Source: Gonatopus flavifemur (taxonomy: Eukaryota; Arthropoda; Insecta; Hymenoptera; Dryinidae). From it: DNA of 64,000 bases. The stretch spans positions 29,456,001-29,520,000 of the forward strand of contig JAFFJZ010000006.1 of the NCBI GenBank assembly GCA_018340375.1, given 5' to 3'. The translations under genes were made by a program, and so were the position numbers. The notes under the pieces are model-generated. The model ran no database searches and was not told where the DNA came from. It worked only from the letters and a program-made list of their open reading frames with translations. Positions 1-13,617 of this stretch are shown piece after piece (the stretch's first letter is position 1; each line of letters begins with the position of its first letter).

Positions 1-926
1 AGTCAAGATCCACGCAATCGAGTTCCGCAAACGCCACTAAAAACGTTTATCGAATGTTCTTGGATGTTTCGGAAGGCTTGCACTCTCTTGGGATTGAAAA
101 TTCTCATTCGCGTACGAAAGAGTGTTTGAGTAGCGAATGTCTTCATTTTTCCCTTGTCATTTTACCTATTACAATACTCTTAACTCACACCGCGTCATCA
201 GGGTTCACAAAAGGCAGTGGAAGGACATCTGGTTACAAGGGTGGATCCAGGAATGAATTTGGGGAGGAGAGATAATGTGCATATTTTTACATTCCGATGA
301 CCTTTTTTTTAAAGTCGGATTTGGATTATTTCGAGATTCGATTCCCTGTTACAAGTAATCTATAGAATCTCATCAACGAATGAGAAAATGAATGAGTTTC
401 AATGATATTCAATCAGAAATTACACAATTCGTAATAGAATTCAATGGAATATTTCCACCTGGGTTGGAAAAATGGACTCTTTTTTTCAATTTTAGGGGGA
501 GGTCATGGCACGCCGGCTTTTTTCATTTTACCATTTACTATCAAATCGGGAACCCCGTTTCTGTATGAAGAGCCAAAACACCTTGGATAATTTGGCATCA
601 TGAAATTCAGATAACTTGAAATGAGTAGAAAGTGATTTATATTCTCTTATCAAAATGGATCACTTTTTATATTCGAGGATTCGTACGTATAAAATAATTT
701 AACGTCACAACGTACACAAATTTCCGAGCAATCTCTGAAGTTTATTTTCAAAACTATTAAATACCTCTTCTCGGAATAAGAATACGTTTCTCAGTGCAAA
801 CAATCATGAAAGTCTCTAATTTATCCACCTGCGTCACATGAGTAAACACACATTGTGCCGACTCATCGTTCCGATCGTTCATGTTTTTTCGTTTTTATTG
901 ACAATTTTTTGTCCGATGTTTAACTC
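1..926. other. No gene seen
   Basis: I see no exon, RNA gene or repeat in this stretch. The short open frames show no recognisable motif and no convincing splice sites. Confidence 0.5.
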
Positions 927-930
927 GATT

Positions 931-1159
931 TCACACTCGGAGAACAAAAATGGCTAAAACAGCAACCTCAGAAATTTGCTTAGCTGATATAGCAAAAAAG
1001 TTGTTATTATTGCAAAAATCTTGCTCTTTTAACAAGGACTTGCCATTCAGCAATTCGGAATTGTAGATTTACAGACGGCTAGAAAAATATCTTGCTAAAA
1101 TAGCAAAGCAGATTTTCACTGGAATCCCTTTTTCAGCAAGAATTTTTCTCTGTGTGTGA
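931..1159. mobile_element. Short TIR element with reiterated AGCAA/TTGCT word
   Basis: The ends are inverted: TCACACTCGGAGAACAAAAA on the left and, read from the right, TCACACACAGAGAAAAATTC. The 4-base GATT occurs on both sides (927-930 and 1160-1163) and is a candidate target-site duplication. The interior carries repeated AGCAA and TTGCT words (TTGCTAAAATAGCAA near 1092), many of them as small inverted pairs. There is no coding capacity, so this is a non-autonomous (MITE-like) element. The family is unassigned. The ends resemble those of the CACTGAGAGAAAAA group found elsewhere in the window. Confidence 0.55.
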
Positions 1160-1163
1160 GATT

Positions 1164-2984
1164 GCGACGATACCAAACGAATGAATAATTACAAATCTCA
1201 AGAAATTTCCTCAAATTTTCCGGAAGCACTTCACAGAAATGTTTGTTGCGTCTTGGAAAAAGCTAGGTTCCATATGTTGGGGAACCATCCGAAACGAACG
1301 ATCCAAGAAAAATGATTCCACAAAATCAACAATAAATAGAGAGATGAATTGAATGAATGCGAACAAGTCTATTCACGGTTTCATTCGTGTATGTTTTCCT
1401 CCTCGCTTCCACATGGTAGAATTATCTCGTAATTTAGATTTCTCGTGGTCACGTTTCACGAGAACGACGGCGCCGCGAGGAAAATCCATCCGCATGGCGC
1501 CTTTATTATTCTCGATACGATTTTACGAAGCAGTAGTATCGTAAAGGTGTTGCGCTGTCACGGTAATACGCTTGCGATAAATATTCTGAGTGGAATCGCA
1601 TAGTAGGTGGAGCGGGGAACAATTCAATCCTGTCAGTTCTCCGAACTCACATATGCGCATATGTTTTACATACCGCGTTAAGTACCCGCTATAGCCTTGA
1701 TCTATTCGTTTCTACGTACACTTTTATGTCGTTCCATATCCTTTTCTCCGTTGAATCAATATGCGTATGAGAAACGAACTCATTCGATGTTTATTTCGAT
1801 CGTCCTTGCCCCTGAAATGCTTCCAGGTGGATTGGTGGATTCTTCAAAGATTATTCAAATGGAAAAAAAGTCATTCAAAAGATTGAACGGGGAGGAGGAG
1901 AGATTGAACATATATTCGCGTCAGGGTCCGTTTCCAAAGAGGAAGGGAATCCACCAAAGAGAGGAGAGAAAATAATAGACGGGAACGTGATCTTCTTCTA
2001 ACATCATGATCTAGATATTGCGAGCGGCAAGAACAAAAGCCTACCTGTAACTGTGTCATCGATATACCACAACGTCGAGCACGTTATCTGCTGTACTTGA
2101 CCCAAATGTCATGCGAGGCCAGAGCAATTCAAGTGAAAACAAACCATTTGGCAAGCTTCGATGAACAATAGAATGATCAAAGTCTTTTGGCAGTCTCTTG
2201 TATTTATTCTATTTCCAAAATCCTCTTTATCAATGATGGAAATATCGAAGATACAATGGTTCGTGAAGCACCTATCCGATACCTTCTCTCACGTGCGCGC
2301 AAACATTGTGAACCAACTTCGGCCCTCTCCTGGGGCAAAAATTGGGTCCCATCGGTTCAACATCAACTCAAATATCAACGAATGAGCGGTATTAAATTCA
2401 AAGATGTTTGAAGTATTTTTATCATGTTTATACGATTGTGAGGAAAGAGAATGCCGGGAATCCCCCAGATCAGATATCCGGTAGGCAAAAGATTACCGTT
2501 TCGATACGACGAATTCCCCGACATTTACGTATTTCACAACTCTATGTAAAGAAAAACAAACTCAATGGTTCGAGGGAAATCCAGAACTTCATTCAATTCT
2601 AATCAACAAAGAGAAATATATATTATAGAGTTGCAGAAATATTTCTATCGATGGTGGATCGAATCGAATAATTGTCATCATAAACATCACGGTATTGAAT
2701 TATCACCGCGCATATATCTGCTGCGGAATTACATTAATTCGTGACGATAACAATGACAATTCTTTTCAGACAATTAAATGCGAATGAGTTTTCGAATAAA
2801 TAATACGTGGTGTCCAATCAAATGTGTATGTAATGTAACGATCGGTTCGTTACGAAGGTACATTTCAATTCCTCCTGTTATTTTCGTACCAGTTTTAGTC
2901 ATGTTTGAATGAATCGATGAGAGATCAAACGGTATTCGATCATTTATTTACCAAAAAACAAAAATACAAGGAACTTACGCATTT
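1164..2984. other. No gene identified
   Basis: Overlapping open frames lie at 2161-2411 on the plus strand. One reads as a mixed, protein-like peptide and has TTTTGGCAG just upstream, which could be a splice acceptor. No domain is recognisable, so I leave it as noncoding. Nothing else is seen. Confidence 0.4.
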
Positions 2985-3695
2985 TTATTTTCGTAAATCG
3001 CTGACTGTTGTTGAATGAAAATATGATAAATTTAATTCGTTCCCAGAGCCACGACGAGGAGGTATAGCTATCAAAATATGAACGCACGTGAGATGACAAT
3101 CTTTCGTAAACACTTGATTGTTCGATGTTACCAACCTTCTGCCGTTGCTGTTCACCGTTGTGTCCAACGGTGAATAGCGGTTTTGTCGTAATGAAATTAT
3201 CATTGAAACAAGTATTCCACGAACGAATGTCAAAGATAATGATGTTATATTATTAATGACATTCGAGGGACAATCGAGGAACGTTCGAGGAACCGGGTGA
3301 TCAAAATTGAAAGATTGATTTTCAAGAGTGGGAAACAAGAACTCTGATACCAATATGACGAAACAGCCATCTCGAGTCGTGTAAACTCTCCAATAGTTTC
3401 GATACTCGAGAAGTGAATAAATAATCCAGTGGATATAATAATTTATCGAACGAATCTTGGGGTGGAATCGGTGAACGTTCTTATTCACTTTGGCGAAGAT
3501 ATCAATCTCGGACGTATGATACAGAGAAGGAATTCGATAAAATCTAAATATGGAGTTTGTGGAGAATTCTTCTCGCATGCTTTGAATTAGAAGATATTCA
3601 CGAAAACGGGTCCCCTGATTTATCTCTTCGGACGCTTTGCGCTGTGCCACCGTGATCGCAAAGCAGTTTCGTGTTTCTGGAGCATCATGAATCAC
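2985..3695 (-). CDS. Anonymous 236-codon open frame (possible exon or decayed gene)
   Basis: This is the longest open frame in the window. The first codon is GTG, so translation from the start as drawn is not expected in a eukaryote; the first in-frame ATG is at about residue 40, leaving about 197 residues. The translation is of mixed composition, without low complexity. It has moderately hydrophobic stretches (YYIHWIIYSLLEY near residue 85, LTFVRGILVSMIISL near residue 155) but no clear signal peptide or domain. I do not recognise it. By rough calculation from base composition alone, an open frame this long is unlikely by chance in 64 kb, which is the only reason it is listed. It could be an exon, a decayed transposon frame or chance. 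Confidence 0.25.
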   Translation of the reverse strand: MIHDAPETRNCFAITVAQRKASEEINQGTRFREYLLIQSMREEFSTNSIFRFYRIPSLYHTSEIDIFAKVNKNVHRFHPKIRSINYYIHWIIYSLLEYRNYWRVYTTRDGCFVILVSEFLFPTLENQSFNFDHPVPRTFLDCPSNVINNITSLSLTFVRGILVSMIISLRQNRYSPLDTTVNSNGRRLVTSNNQVFTKDCHLTCVHILIAIPPRRGSGNELNLSYFHSTTVSDLRK

Positions 3696-5250
3696 AGTTG
3701 TTGGTTCGTGCGAGCGGCATTTAAATTTCAGATCACGAGCAATGGCGGCTATGTCGCTCTGGCTTCAGAGATTTCAGATTACTTACCAAAGGACGAATGG
3801 ACAACGAGGACCCTGGCTATACCCTGTGTTCTACTTCAAATATCTTCAATCAATATTTTCCGATATTTCCCTGTAACAATACATCGAAGAAAAATATGAA
3901 TGAAGATACGAAATTATCCATTTAACGTCCTTGCATTCACCTCGACTCGTCGATTCGTGCTCGTATAGTATAAACTCTACTGTAACTTCGAATCCTTTGC
4001 TCTATGGCAGTATACGCAATATCATTGTAATAACGTATAGCGGTATTCTGGGTCAAGGATTCACATTTCACAGGTTCGTATCTTACGTGGTTCTTCTATC
4101 AAAGATTCTCTCTTATTCTCGCGTGTTTAGAAAATAGACAAAAATAAAACCTCGAGTCGAGAGTTCCGTATCTTGAGAATATTCCTTGAAATGAAGACAA
4201 CATTTTTTTTTTTCAAACCGTTGAATCCTTCCTTTTTTTGTAGAATAAATATCAAACGGATGCGATTTTATTTTCTTTGACTTTCCATTTTCGATAAACG
4301 ATTGACGAACATTTCTTGACATAGATGTACGATAATGTCATTTACGATAATATTGGATACAAGTGACACGATTATGCAAGGATATTTATATTCCGCCTTG
4401 AACTTTGTTGAGTATAATAAGAGAATATTAGTTATGTATTGATCACATACATTTTTGCGTTCAGGCAAAACGGAAATGAATGAATTATTATGCAATACGA
4501 TTACAATGTCTCGAATGGAAATTAATTACCCTGATATCATCCTCTTTCTTGAATTTCTGATGCATATTCTTGAAATATTTTACATTTATTGTGTTATGAG
4601 GCGTAAGTCACTCATGTGAAAGGAATGATATGTGTCAAGTATGATATTCCAAAGAGTTAATAACGGAAAAGGGTGAATTTTAACTTGCTATTATGTGTGC
4701 GTTATTACATACGCTATTTCAGCTGTCTTCTTTACCATCATAATCATTTTTCTCGACAACGATAAATGTGCCGCTTCATTCTTGTGCCATAAAAAGGCGC
4801 CAGACCACGGTAAAGGCTGATAAGCCATCATGTGTATAGACGACGTAGGAAGTCTAACTGATAACGGCATAGTGTTATTGCACGTGCTGCTTTGCTATCC
4901 ACCAACCTGTGTGGTATTATATCTGTACTGTATTTAAGTACATCTGACGATCCGTGTGTCGTAATAATCAACATTCGAATCAAAAGTTTGCATAAAGATA
5001 CATGGGGTTGCTTCATGACAGGAGAGTCATCAAAATAATGTTACGGGATTTTTCAGGAATTTCGGTAACCGAAAATCACGAGCGTGTTCAGAAAGACTTC
5101 TGAACAGCATCAAAACGATTGGAATAACAATTGTTCTCTGTTGTTTGCGTACAAGTTAAGTTCCGGAGGTAGCGTGAGGCTACTTCGCAAGAAGAATGAT
5201 AAATGAATAGTGATTTGGGAATATTTTCATGATTAGGAGAGAAAAATGGA
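3696..5250. other. No gene seen
   Basis: AT-rich DNA with short unrecognised open frames on both strands. I see no repeat or RNA gene. Confidence 0.45.
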
Positions 5251-5252
5251 TA

Positions 5253-5454
5253 CACTGTGAAAAATGTGGGGACTTTTTATTCACCCTGTCGGTGGATTTG
5301 CTCCTCTCATCGCGGAGGAATTGTTTTCTGATAAAGAATGAAGTATTTTTCCACCACTTTGAGGAATTATTTCATCTTTTGGGTGTTGAATGTTCTACGA
5401 ATGAAAGAAAAATCCACCATCTTGGAGGGAAATCCCACGATTGTTTTTACAGTT
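5253..5454. mobile_element. TA-flanked TIR element with reiterated GTGGATTT word
   Basis: The element is bounded by TA dinucleotides (5251-5252 and 5455-5456). The ends are CACTGTGAAAAATGTGGGG on the left and, from the right, AACTGTAAAAACAATCGTGG. The interior reuses GTGGATTT/AAATCCACC and GGAGGAATT words (near 5291, 5313, 5359, 5370, 5410 and 5425). A plus-strand open frame across it is an accident of this structure. It is a non-autonomous element. The TA duplication is typical of Tc1/mariner-like elements, but the family is not proven. Confidence 0.6.
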
Positions 5455-5779
5455 TAGGATTCGGCTCTTTGAATCGAGCAACGATAAACACGAAAACAAA
5501 TATTGTTTCTTCCGTCAGTTGATTTGGAATTCATTGAAGAGTTAATTTTGCAGATTTCGAAGTTTATCTTATCACGATTCTGATGAATTCTCCCTCCACA
5601 TTTCGCATTTTACCTTCATTATTCCTGTTTTAAAACTTCGAATTTGAGTCATTGTTTGTCTAAATTTTCCTACTGCGATCATCCTAGATTCTAATAGACC
5701 TCTCATAAATATTACGAGAAATTTCAATAGATATCAGCATCTAAAATCCAGACACCCAACGCAAAATCTCAAATTTTTA

Positions 5780-5945
5780 CACTGTAAAAGGTAAAAGTGG
5801 AGTTCATAGGGGAAATTCATCTTCTCCATTTGGAAGAAAATTCTTCCTTTCCGATGATTCTTTCCGATTCTCGCCTCCGGCTCGAGAAAAGCCAACTCCA
5901 CCCTCGCGTCTGAAATGACGTTCTTTTCCCCTTTGGTAAACAATA
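5780..5945. mobile_element. Possible second CACTGT-end element
   Basis: A left end TA-CACTGTAAAAGGTAAAAG resembles the element 325 bases upstream. The interior holds the inverted words GTGGAGTT/AACTCCACC and repeated GGAAG/CTTCC. The right end is not clean, so the boundary is approximate. Confidence 0.3.
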
Positions 5946-8825
5946 CACGATTCCCTCATTCTCGTGTATTCTTTCCATCAAATTTCAAGTTGAAATCACA
6001 TGAAAAATAAAAAAATTCCAATAAAATGCATCATAAAACTTCCTTAGAACATATCTTAAGATTTGTCATTGCAAGATCCGCCGCGATCATTTCAAATTAC
6101 GTCAAAGGATGATAGGTGAAAACACATAAATCGTCATCACCGGCACAATATATCACGACTTTGACGTCAAAGAAATGCAAAAAGTATAATCTGTAAGGGA
6201 TCAACGCATATGTTTTCACTCTGCATATATTCAAATCAGTTCTCAAACGAAATTGAATAACGAATGTTGAAAATACCATTCAAAGTTCAACGATCCACGC
6301 GCTAAGAGAAAATTAAAAACTCATTCAATTCGTCAATCGTTTCATTCGAAGAAATGGATTATTAATGAAATTAGTTGAAGGGAATGAATATCATCCACTT
6401 CCATTCCCATCGCATATAAATCAAAACGAGAGAAGATCGTGAGATTCATCTTCGACTTTGAGGATTGATATCGAAGCTCCACTAATTTTCAAGACAATTT
6501 TTCTTATTATTCCGTGAAAGTAGTAGCGGTTGTCATCCACCAATTTTGCCGAGTTCATTTCTCGATATCGTTTGTCCACTCTCGTCTTTTCTCTTCGAAT
6601 TCCGCGACTTGTATCGCGCGGGAATGATAAAAGCTGTGGTGCCACGGTTCATGAAATTCGCTTTCCTTTTTTCTTTCACACGCATTATCTCGTTGGATGA
6701 TTCTTCGGTGACATCACGAGAGAACGATGAATGAATCGCGTTGGTAAACAAGAGAGAGTCTACAATCAGTAGTGTCGATAATCACTTCTGTGTATATTTA
6801 ACTTCTTGAACTTGTACATATTTGAAGGTAAACATGAAAAATTTCCACAACCTTCGCTATATTTTCCGCTGATTCTAACATTGTAATCGAGGTGTTTCCT
6901 CGATGGAAACGCACGCATCGGGGCTGTAGTATTCCATCGTGGCTCAATTATGTTCATGCATCCACGTATCTTCTTCATACATAAACATTGCCAATCCCCG
7001 ACTTTAATTACTTTCATTTATTCTTCTCTACGTCCGTCGATAAAGAAAGAAAGATATATGAACGAAGACGAAAATCGTACTTGTTTTATAATCACGTGCC
7101 AGTCGCGTGTATCGATCTGATAGCATAAAGACTCGAGTTCAATGAATAATACGATTTTCACAATACTTTCAATGAAAATGCGTTGTGTTTCGATGAGTTC
7201 ATTGCGTTGATCAAAGTAAAGAGACGTAGATGGTTCAATATGAACTTTAATATGAACCAAATGCATTTTATTGCAATTTTATTTATATTTCATAGAGGAA
7301 TCTCAGCATCGAAGGGATAGAAAATTCCGAATATCTCTAGTTTGAAATTAGAAAATTCGAATTTTCCTCTCGAATGTACGAAAAAATTGTATGTGGGAGT
7401 AACACAATTTTCCAGCCCAGGATGAAATCTTTCACAGTGAGATTCGAAATTTTCAAACGTTACAAAATCTCTCAAAAATAAATGCAAATATCATTTCACA
7501 ACATTTTTCCTAGATTTTAAATGGACTTACAAAAGAAACTCGTCAGAGCCTCGATTCGATTGTCGAAGTTTTAAACAAAGATATCTCTTTATAACAGCTT
7601 TTGATCCAATGTATTGGACTTTCGCCAGACTATGTGTGATAATTATCAAATAATTGTGTTGTAGAGATAAGTTCTAAAACTCTTCCAGACATTTTAATTG
7701 GGAGGAAAAAAAAGCATCTTCGAATACTTTATTCCGTCTGAATAGTTCAAGAACCTACGTTCAAGCACCTAAGTCACTGTTTTGTTTCGCTTGCCCTGAT
7801 CTTTCTCAATTTCTTACTCTCCCTCCCACACATTCTTCGTCTGCGAGAAATGTATATTCCATTAAGTGTTCGATAAAAAAACTCGCATTACAATGAAGTC
7901 AACTGAATCGCAGAAGACTACCAGATCGATATAGTCTGTAATCCTTTCCTTTGTCGCGTCGAATAGTGCAGACAATATTCCCGGTGATAAGATAACATTT
8001 TCTTTTGTCCAGTCCTTTCAAATTGGATTCTCAAAACCTTCATTTTATGGAAATAAAACTGAACTTCAACTACAAAAAGCAATTCCCAAAGTTCCCTCCT
8101 GATGGAATCAATAATTAGACGATGAGAATGAATTTGAATCAGTGGGATCTCCCTGATTCCGCAGCTTAACACCTATGATGGGTCATTCAATTCCTTCACT
8201 TCTATCGGTAACCACATTCATTACCTGAAAACATTCTCCCCCTTCTTCAATCCTCAGTGAAAATCCAATAACACTGTTCCAACAACATGGGCCTCATCTA
8301 GTCAATTTGAACCCAAAACTGGGGAAAAATTCATAAAAAAATATGTCATCACCAGCACTATTGCGTGTTTTTAACAACGCCATAATCGATTTCATCATTC
8401 ATTCTCTTCCCGGTGAAAATTAATGACGGAATTATAAAATTGATTGTTCACGACTCTCAAACGTTCTTCGTGATTATGAACGTTAATGCTCATCGTAAAT
8501 TAGTATCAAGATTTACCCTCAAGGACACTGCGACCCGAAGGGTCGGCCTACTTCCTTCAGGGTCTTCGAGTTAGCAGGATCTTGGCAATTTGACATGACC
8601 TTTATGCGAAAGGCACGAGAGATAAACTGTTTCGTGGGAAATCATGACGATCAATATACATCGTCCCCACTATCACCCAACATCTGAATGGAATTGTTGG
8701 GGGGATTTTGAAATCTTCTCGAATATTCATTCTCTGAAAACTCATCCGTTACCATTTCATGGATGTCTCATGGTGAAATATGAAAGATTCCCCAGAAGTT
8801 TCTTGTTTCTTAGTTAATTCAACGT
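5946..8825. other. No gene seen
   Basis: Open frames of 60-85 codons occur on both strands without recognisable motifs. A small stem (GACCC/GGGTC) lies near 8530. Nothing else is evident. Confidence 0.4.
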
Positions 8826-8847
8826 GGGGGCGGGGGAGGGGGGGGGG
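8826..8847 (+). repeat. G-rich run, potential G-quadruplex
   Basis: The plus strand has G5, C, G5, A, G10. The last run can supply two G-tracts, so four tracts of at least three G are available within 22 bases. Confidence 0.7.
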
Positions 8848-11800
8848 TGAACAAATAAATTCGAGTAGCAGCGATCCAAGAACGAGTGGGAAAAAAGGAA
8901 AATAAAAATAAATGTCCTGGGCCATTTGACTGGAGTCTCAGAAAAACAAATTCAATCAATCTCTTCCCCCTAGGAGCATTTCAGAAATGTGATGAACGAA
9001 CTTGGTGGGATCGAGGCTTTCAATATTTTGCAAAGTTCCTTCTACCTCGAAACTTCTTGTTTTCACCAGCACTCAACGGCAATCCTTCCACAGTGGTCGC
9101 AGTACTTCTCCCCTCTTCCCCTTTATCACTTATTGGCTTCGGCAATTTTATTAGTTGTATGTCACACAACGTACATCCAATTACTTCATCTCTTCTTTTC
9201 CCACTTTCTTCGCTGGATACGTGTGTGAACTTATTGTGCGAATATCTCTCCACACACGTACGAGTAAAATTCAAAATTTCACGCTCGTCTTTGATACGAA
9301 TTTACTGAGAAATATTCATCTGCATTACGTGCCTGGAGAATCTCTGCGCTTCACTCCGAAAACACCCGCTTTTCTCTCATCGTTCTCCCCATCCACGACG
9401 AATGCTAAAGGAGCTTTAGTCGTAATTTCTTTTTCCTCTCAAATATTTTTATCCAATTTCATCGGATGTCTAGTGGAGTAGTCTTCTGTACCTTTTATGT
9501 TATCGAGCATATCATCCGTACGACGCAATCTCCAAGTTTCTCGCGTTCCCTACAATTGCATCACAGTAAGAAAATATTTACGCCCAACTCGAATGTATAT
9601 GAGGGTGTGTACAGTCAGTGAATTTCAGGAATGTTTTTGATACATATAACATTCCTTTTCACGATGCTCAAGTGAGCGTCGTGGAAAGAAAACGCTCGTA
9701 ACTTTTACGGACTTTTTTCGACAGTCATTTTGTTTTCAATTTCATACGAACGAAGAATTTCCATGGAAAATTTCACGCTTTTTTATCATTGTTCACCCTT
9801 TCGACAACGATCTTTGGATTTGGAATGATGAGTGTTGGCTGTTGATATTCCTTTTGTCACCGATACGTCATTCTCTTGGATATCATGAATTTCATGCCAC
9901 GTGAAAGGTTCCGCAATTTCGAAAATGTATAAAATGTGTCTTCGCGATATGAATCCCGTTCCTCTCCATTGACAAAACATTGAATAAGATTGAAACGATA
10001 TTGAAAAAATATGAGTTATTGTATTTTTGATGATTTCATTCGTCGTTTAGGGATGTTTCCACAGTAAGAATGAGGAAAAAATAGAAAGAAAAATGTATCA
10101 AAACTCTTCGTACGATTGGATAACGCGCAAAAGGAAGTTGATCGATAAAAGACAAAATAAAAACAGTCGTCGGGAACCTGAAGTGAACCGAATGTTACGA
10201 GTCATGGTCGAAATGCTGGATCGGTTGATGAGATAATTGTGTATATCGAAGCAACTATCAATATCATTAATCTGATGCGTATAGTGCGATGTTTGATCAT
10301 CATCCGAACTGTGTACATAAACGTGTTCGTGTGTCTTGGTGATTATGCAAATGATACGTTTTAACCACTGAAACATCAAGGATTCACGAAAATCATCAGT
10401 GCGGTTTTGGGGAACGTTCCGAAATGAAATTCAAGCATCACGTGCGAGTCGCGTGCATCCTCGATGGAAACTGGTTTCCATGATATTTTAATTCCATAAC
10501 GATAGAGCTTTGTGAAGACAGAAAAAAAAATCGTTTCTCGTCTCATTCGAATTCCTCGATAATGCATAATGAGCTCGATATCTTATGCGCAATCTTAATT
10601 TCAATGTGTAATGCTTGTTTTGTGGATGCATATATGTATATAAAAATTAATCTGAAAATTCAAATGATTTCTCAAGAGAACGATGTTGTCTTCAACTTCT
10701 TCAACGAATTAATCGATTATTTAACATTATTCACGCAAGACACACGCTCGTGTGGAAATTCAATGGAACCTGGCGTACAGCATTGCCAATCCTATACCCT
10801 GTCAAAAATTTCTATGGAAAGCACCTAAGATGCGAATTTATTTATTTTTCTCCCTCCTTGGGTAACCTGCGTTGAAACAAATAGCTCAGCGTCAGTCTGG
10901 CAGGACATTCTTGCAAGACCACTGCAATAGCTGTAAGAGAATAGATCTCTCAGATTCTTCCATACTTTTTCCATATTTTTACCAGATCGACAGGATCTTA
11001 CGATAATCTAGCAAGAATTTGCAGCAACATTTACATCGGCACTCGTCAGGTCCGTCCAAGTTCCTCGCTAGCTCCTGGTGAAGACCAAGTTCAGTTCGAT
11101 GAATCGTCCTGTTGAGAAATGCGACCCCAGGTCATATAATCAGGAATATTTATTGTCACCTTTTCTAATCAGATTTCTTCCTTCTTCACAACTTTCCATT
11201 GTTCATACTTCAAATCCCGATCGGGTTGAGTCGACCCAAGAATACGAAGTGAAAATTTCACAAGTTCTCATCGAGAATTCGTCGAATTATTGTGTTGTTC
11301 GAAATAAATCAGCAACGCAAGACCTTGACTAAAATCTCAACATTCTGCCATTGGAACTCTCAATTATTCTGAACCTTGCACCCAGAAACGCAATTGAGAT
11401 ATTGCTACTACGTTGAGAAACTGTACATTCCAATCATCTCTCCTCTACCCTATTTCTCAGCGTACAAAAGATTTTCCATCACCAGAGAATACTTTTCCTC
11501 GAAAAATAGCGTTTCTCACAGACCAGATGTGAAATTCATTTCTCTCAGACCCTCTGTCCTTATGAATTCCATTGAATATTTCATTTTTATTTCGTCCTTC
11601 GATATTTTCCTCCAGGTTTCCTTACATTCTGCGTACTCGTACGAATTACGATGCGACACTCGTTGCCACGAAGTACTCGTTCTATCGTAAAAATGCGTAT
11701 AGAAACGTTGCGTGTTATTTTTGCTATGGGTACGTGGAAACGTAAAGGTGAACATAATAAATGCGCAAAATCTTCAGTCGTAGATCTGGAAACCTTCGAG

Positions 11801-13600
11801 ACATACCTCCTACCACGTAACATAACGTTGATTAATTTGATTATTCGTAAATGAACTTGACATCGACCACACCTCGAGGTTTCATAAACTCATTGTATCT
11901 CCCAATTTGCATGGGAATGAAATTCGACTGATTTGAACGTATGCATGAATTATTAGACCATATAACATACGTTGATATACGATAATTGCATTCAACTTGT
12001 AATATGTTTATTGTGCATTGTTTATTGTGTTAAACGTTGTAAATTCGTTGTGGACGACGTGAACTTCAGAACTTTCATCATCAGAATATTACACCGCATA
12101 CAATAATCTTTCCCTCGAATAATGATGTTATAATTCACATCATTCGATCCTTGAACAGTTAATTTCCAAGAAACTTTGTTGAAAACCAGCCAGGTTATTG
12201 CAATATTTTCCATCACCCATACGATTCATCAAAATAAATCCCTGTCAACCGCAATCAGGGTGTACTGGTACGTGTAATTTGATGTGTACACAATATCAGA
12301 ACTTCTCAGAAACGTTGCTTGATTTTCTATGGTGAAAGTTATACGTCAATAATAGCGGGTTGATGAACGAGTCACCGAATACAAGATTTGTTGAGTGTTT
12401 TGAAACTTTCTATCGATAATTTGATATATCTCGAAGAGTGTTTTTGTATTATCACGACTCAAGTTGACTTGGAATAATATTTTTTAAATCCACGCAATGT
12501 CATTGGTATCATTAATTGGTATCGTGGCAACGCGGTAGTTGCGATTTCATTCGCTCCAGCATCTGTCCTAATCAACAAGTTGCATTGTTTAATGCCTCCT
12601 ACCGTGACTACAACTTGCAGCTATTATCTTACGGTTATCGTCTTACAGCCACTTTCAAGGCCTGTGGATATACCAACTTTGCACCATAGCACGTAGGAGG
12701 ATCGTGAAAGTAGCAACAAGGTGCGATAATGTACAAATCGATAGTACCGAAAAGTGACAACTAATAGTTCAAAATTTGCCCACAGCCTTGTACAGCAATT
12801 TTTTCTATATCCTTTAACAGAGAACAAGTTCTCCCTCGTCTAGAAAATTCAAATTTAATTGCATTGCGCCCTGTAGGGAATCGTTTCGTGGCTTCCGTAA
12901 AATGTGAATCAATGTACATGCATGATCGATTCGTACAATAGTAACGAATACTATTTTCTCAGTAACTCAGTTGAAGGATTTGTCATTTCGTGACCCATTC
13001 ATCGCTTTCCGCTTTCTTTCAACGAGAATGCACGAACACGAGATGTATAATTTTTCTGGTTTCCGTGCGATTGTCGTGATCGGTCATATGAGTTGTTGTA
13101 ACCAGTTTCAGTGTGCATGCATATTTATAAGATGATAATCGTGCAACAACATAATTCAGCGCATTTTTCAATGTGATTATTAATTAATAGGATACACCTA
13201 CTTTGGATTAAATAAGTTGATAACGTTTGAATATAAATACACTCGCGATATAAATTGAATATAATAGAATGGAGTGGAGTGTCAAAGATTACTGTATACA
13301 ATTTATTCTTAATGGATAAAATGCGTAATTATCCAGATTTTTTCAAATACCCTTGAATTTTTTCCATTTCAAGATTACTTCACGTTTATCATTATTATTC
13401 TTTTCTTACCTTCTTTTTTCTTCTTTGGTTTCCAACCGGATTCCATCGAGTATGTTGGCAATGGCAAGGACGGCTGGAGCAAGAATGGTACGGTACTGAC
13501 ATCGATGGATTGATTCATTGAATTTCTGATCCCACCACCCCTACAGCTGAAATTTTGAAACTAATGAAGATGCAACATCGAAAATTCAGGGCAATGAAGA
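8848..13600. other. No gene identified
   Basis: Several overlapping open frames lie at 8886-9481 on both strands, the longest 140 codons. They are of a length expected by chance and have no domain. Nothing else is supported. Confidence 0.4.
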
Positions 13601-13617
13601 TTTTCTAACTTATTTAG

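Noticed and set aside
335..360. GATTCGATTCC as a tRNA T-loop
   Set aside because: No matching acceptor, D or anticodon stems lie upstream.
8886..9481. Overlapping open frames up to 140 codons on both strands
   Set aside because: Lengths are within chance for the composition, frames overlap antisense, and no domain or splice context is visible.
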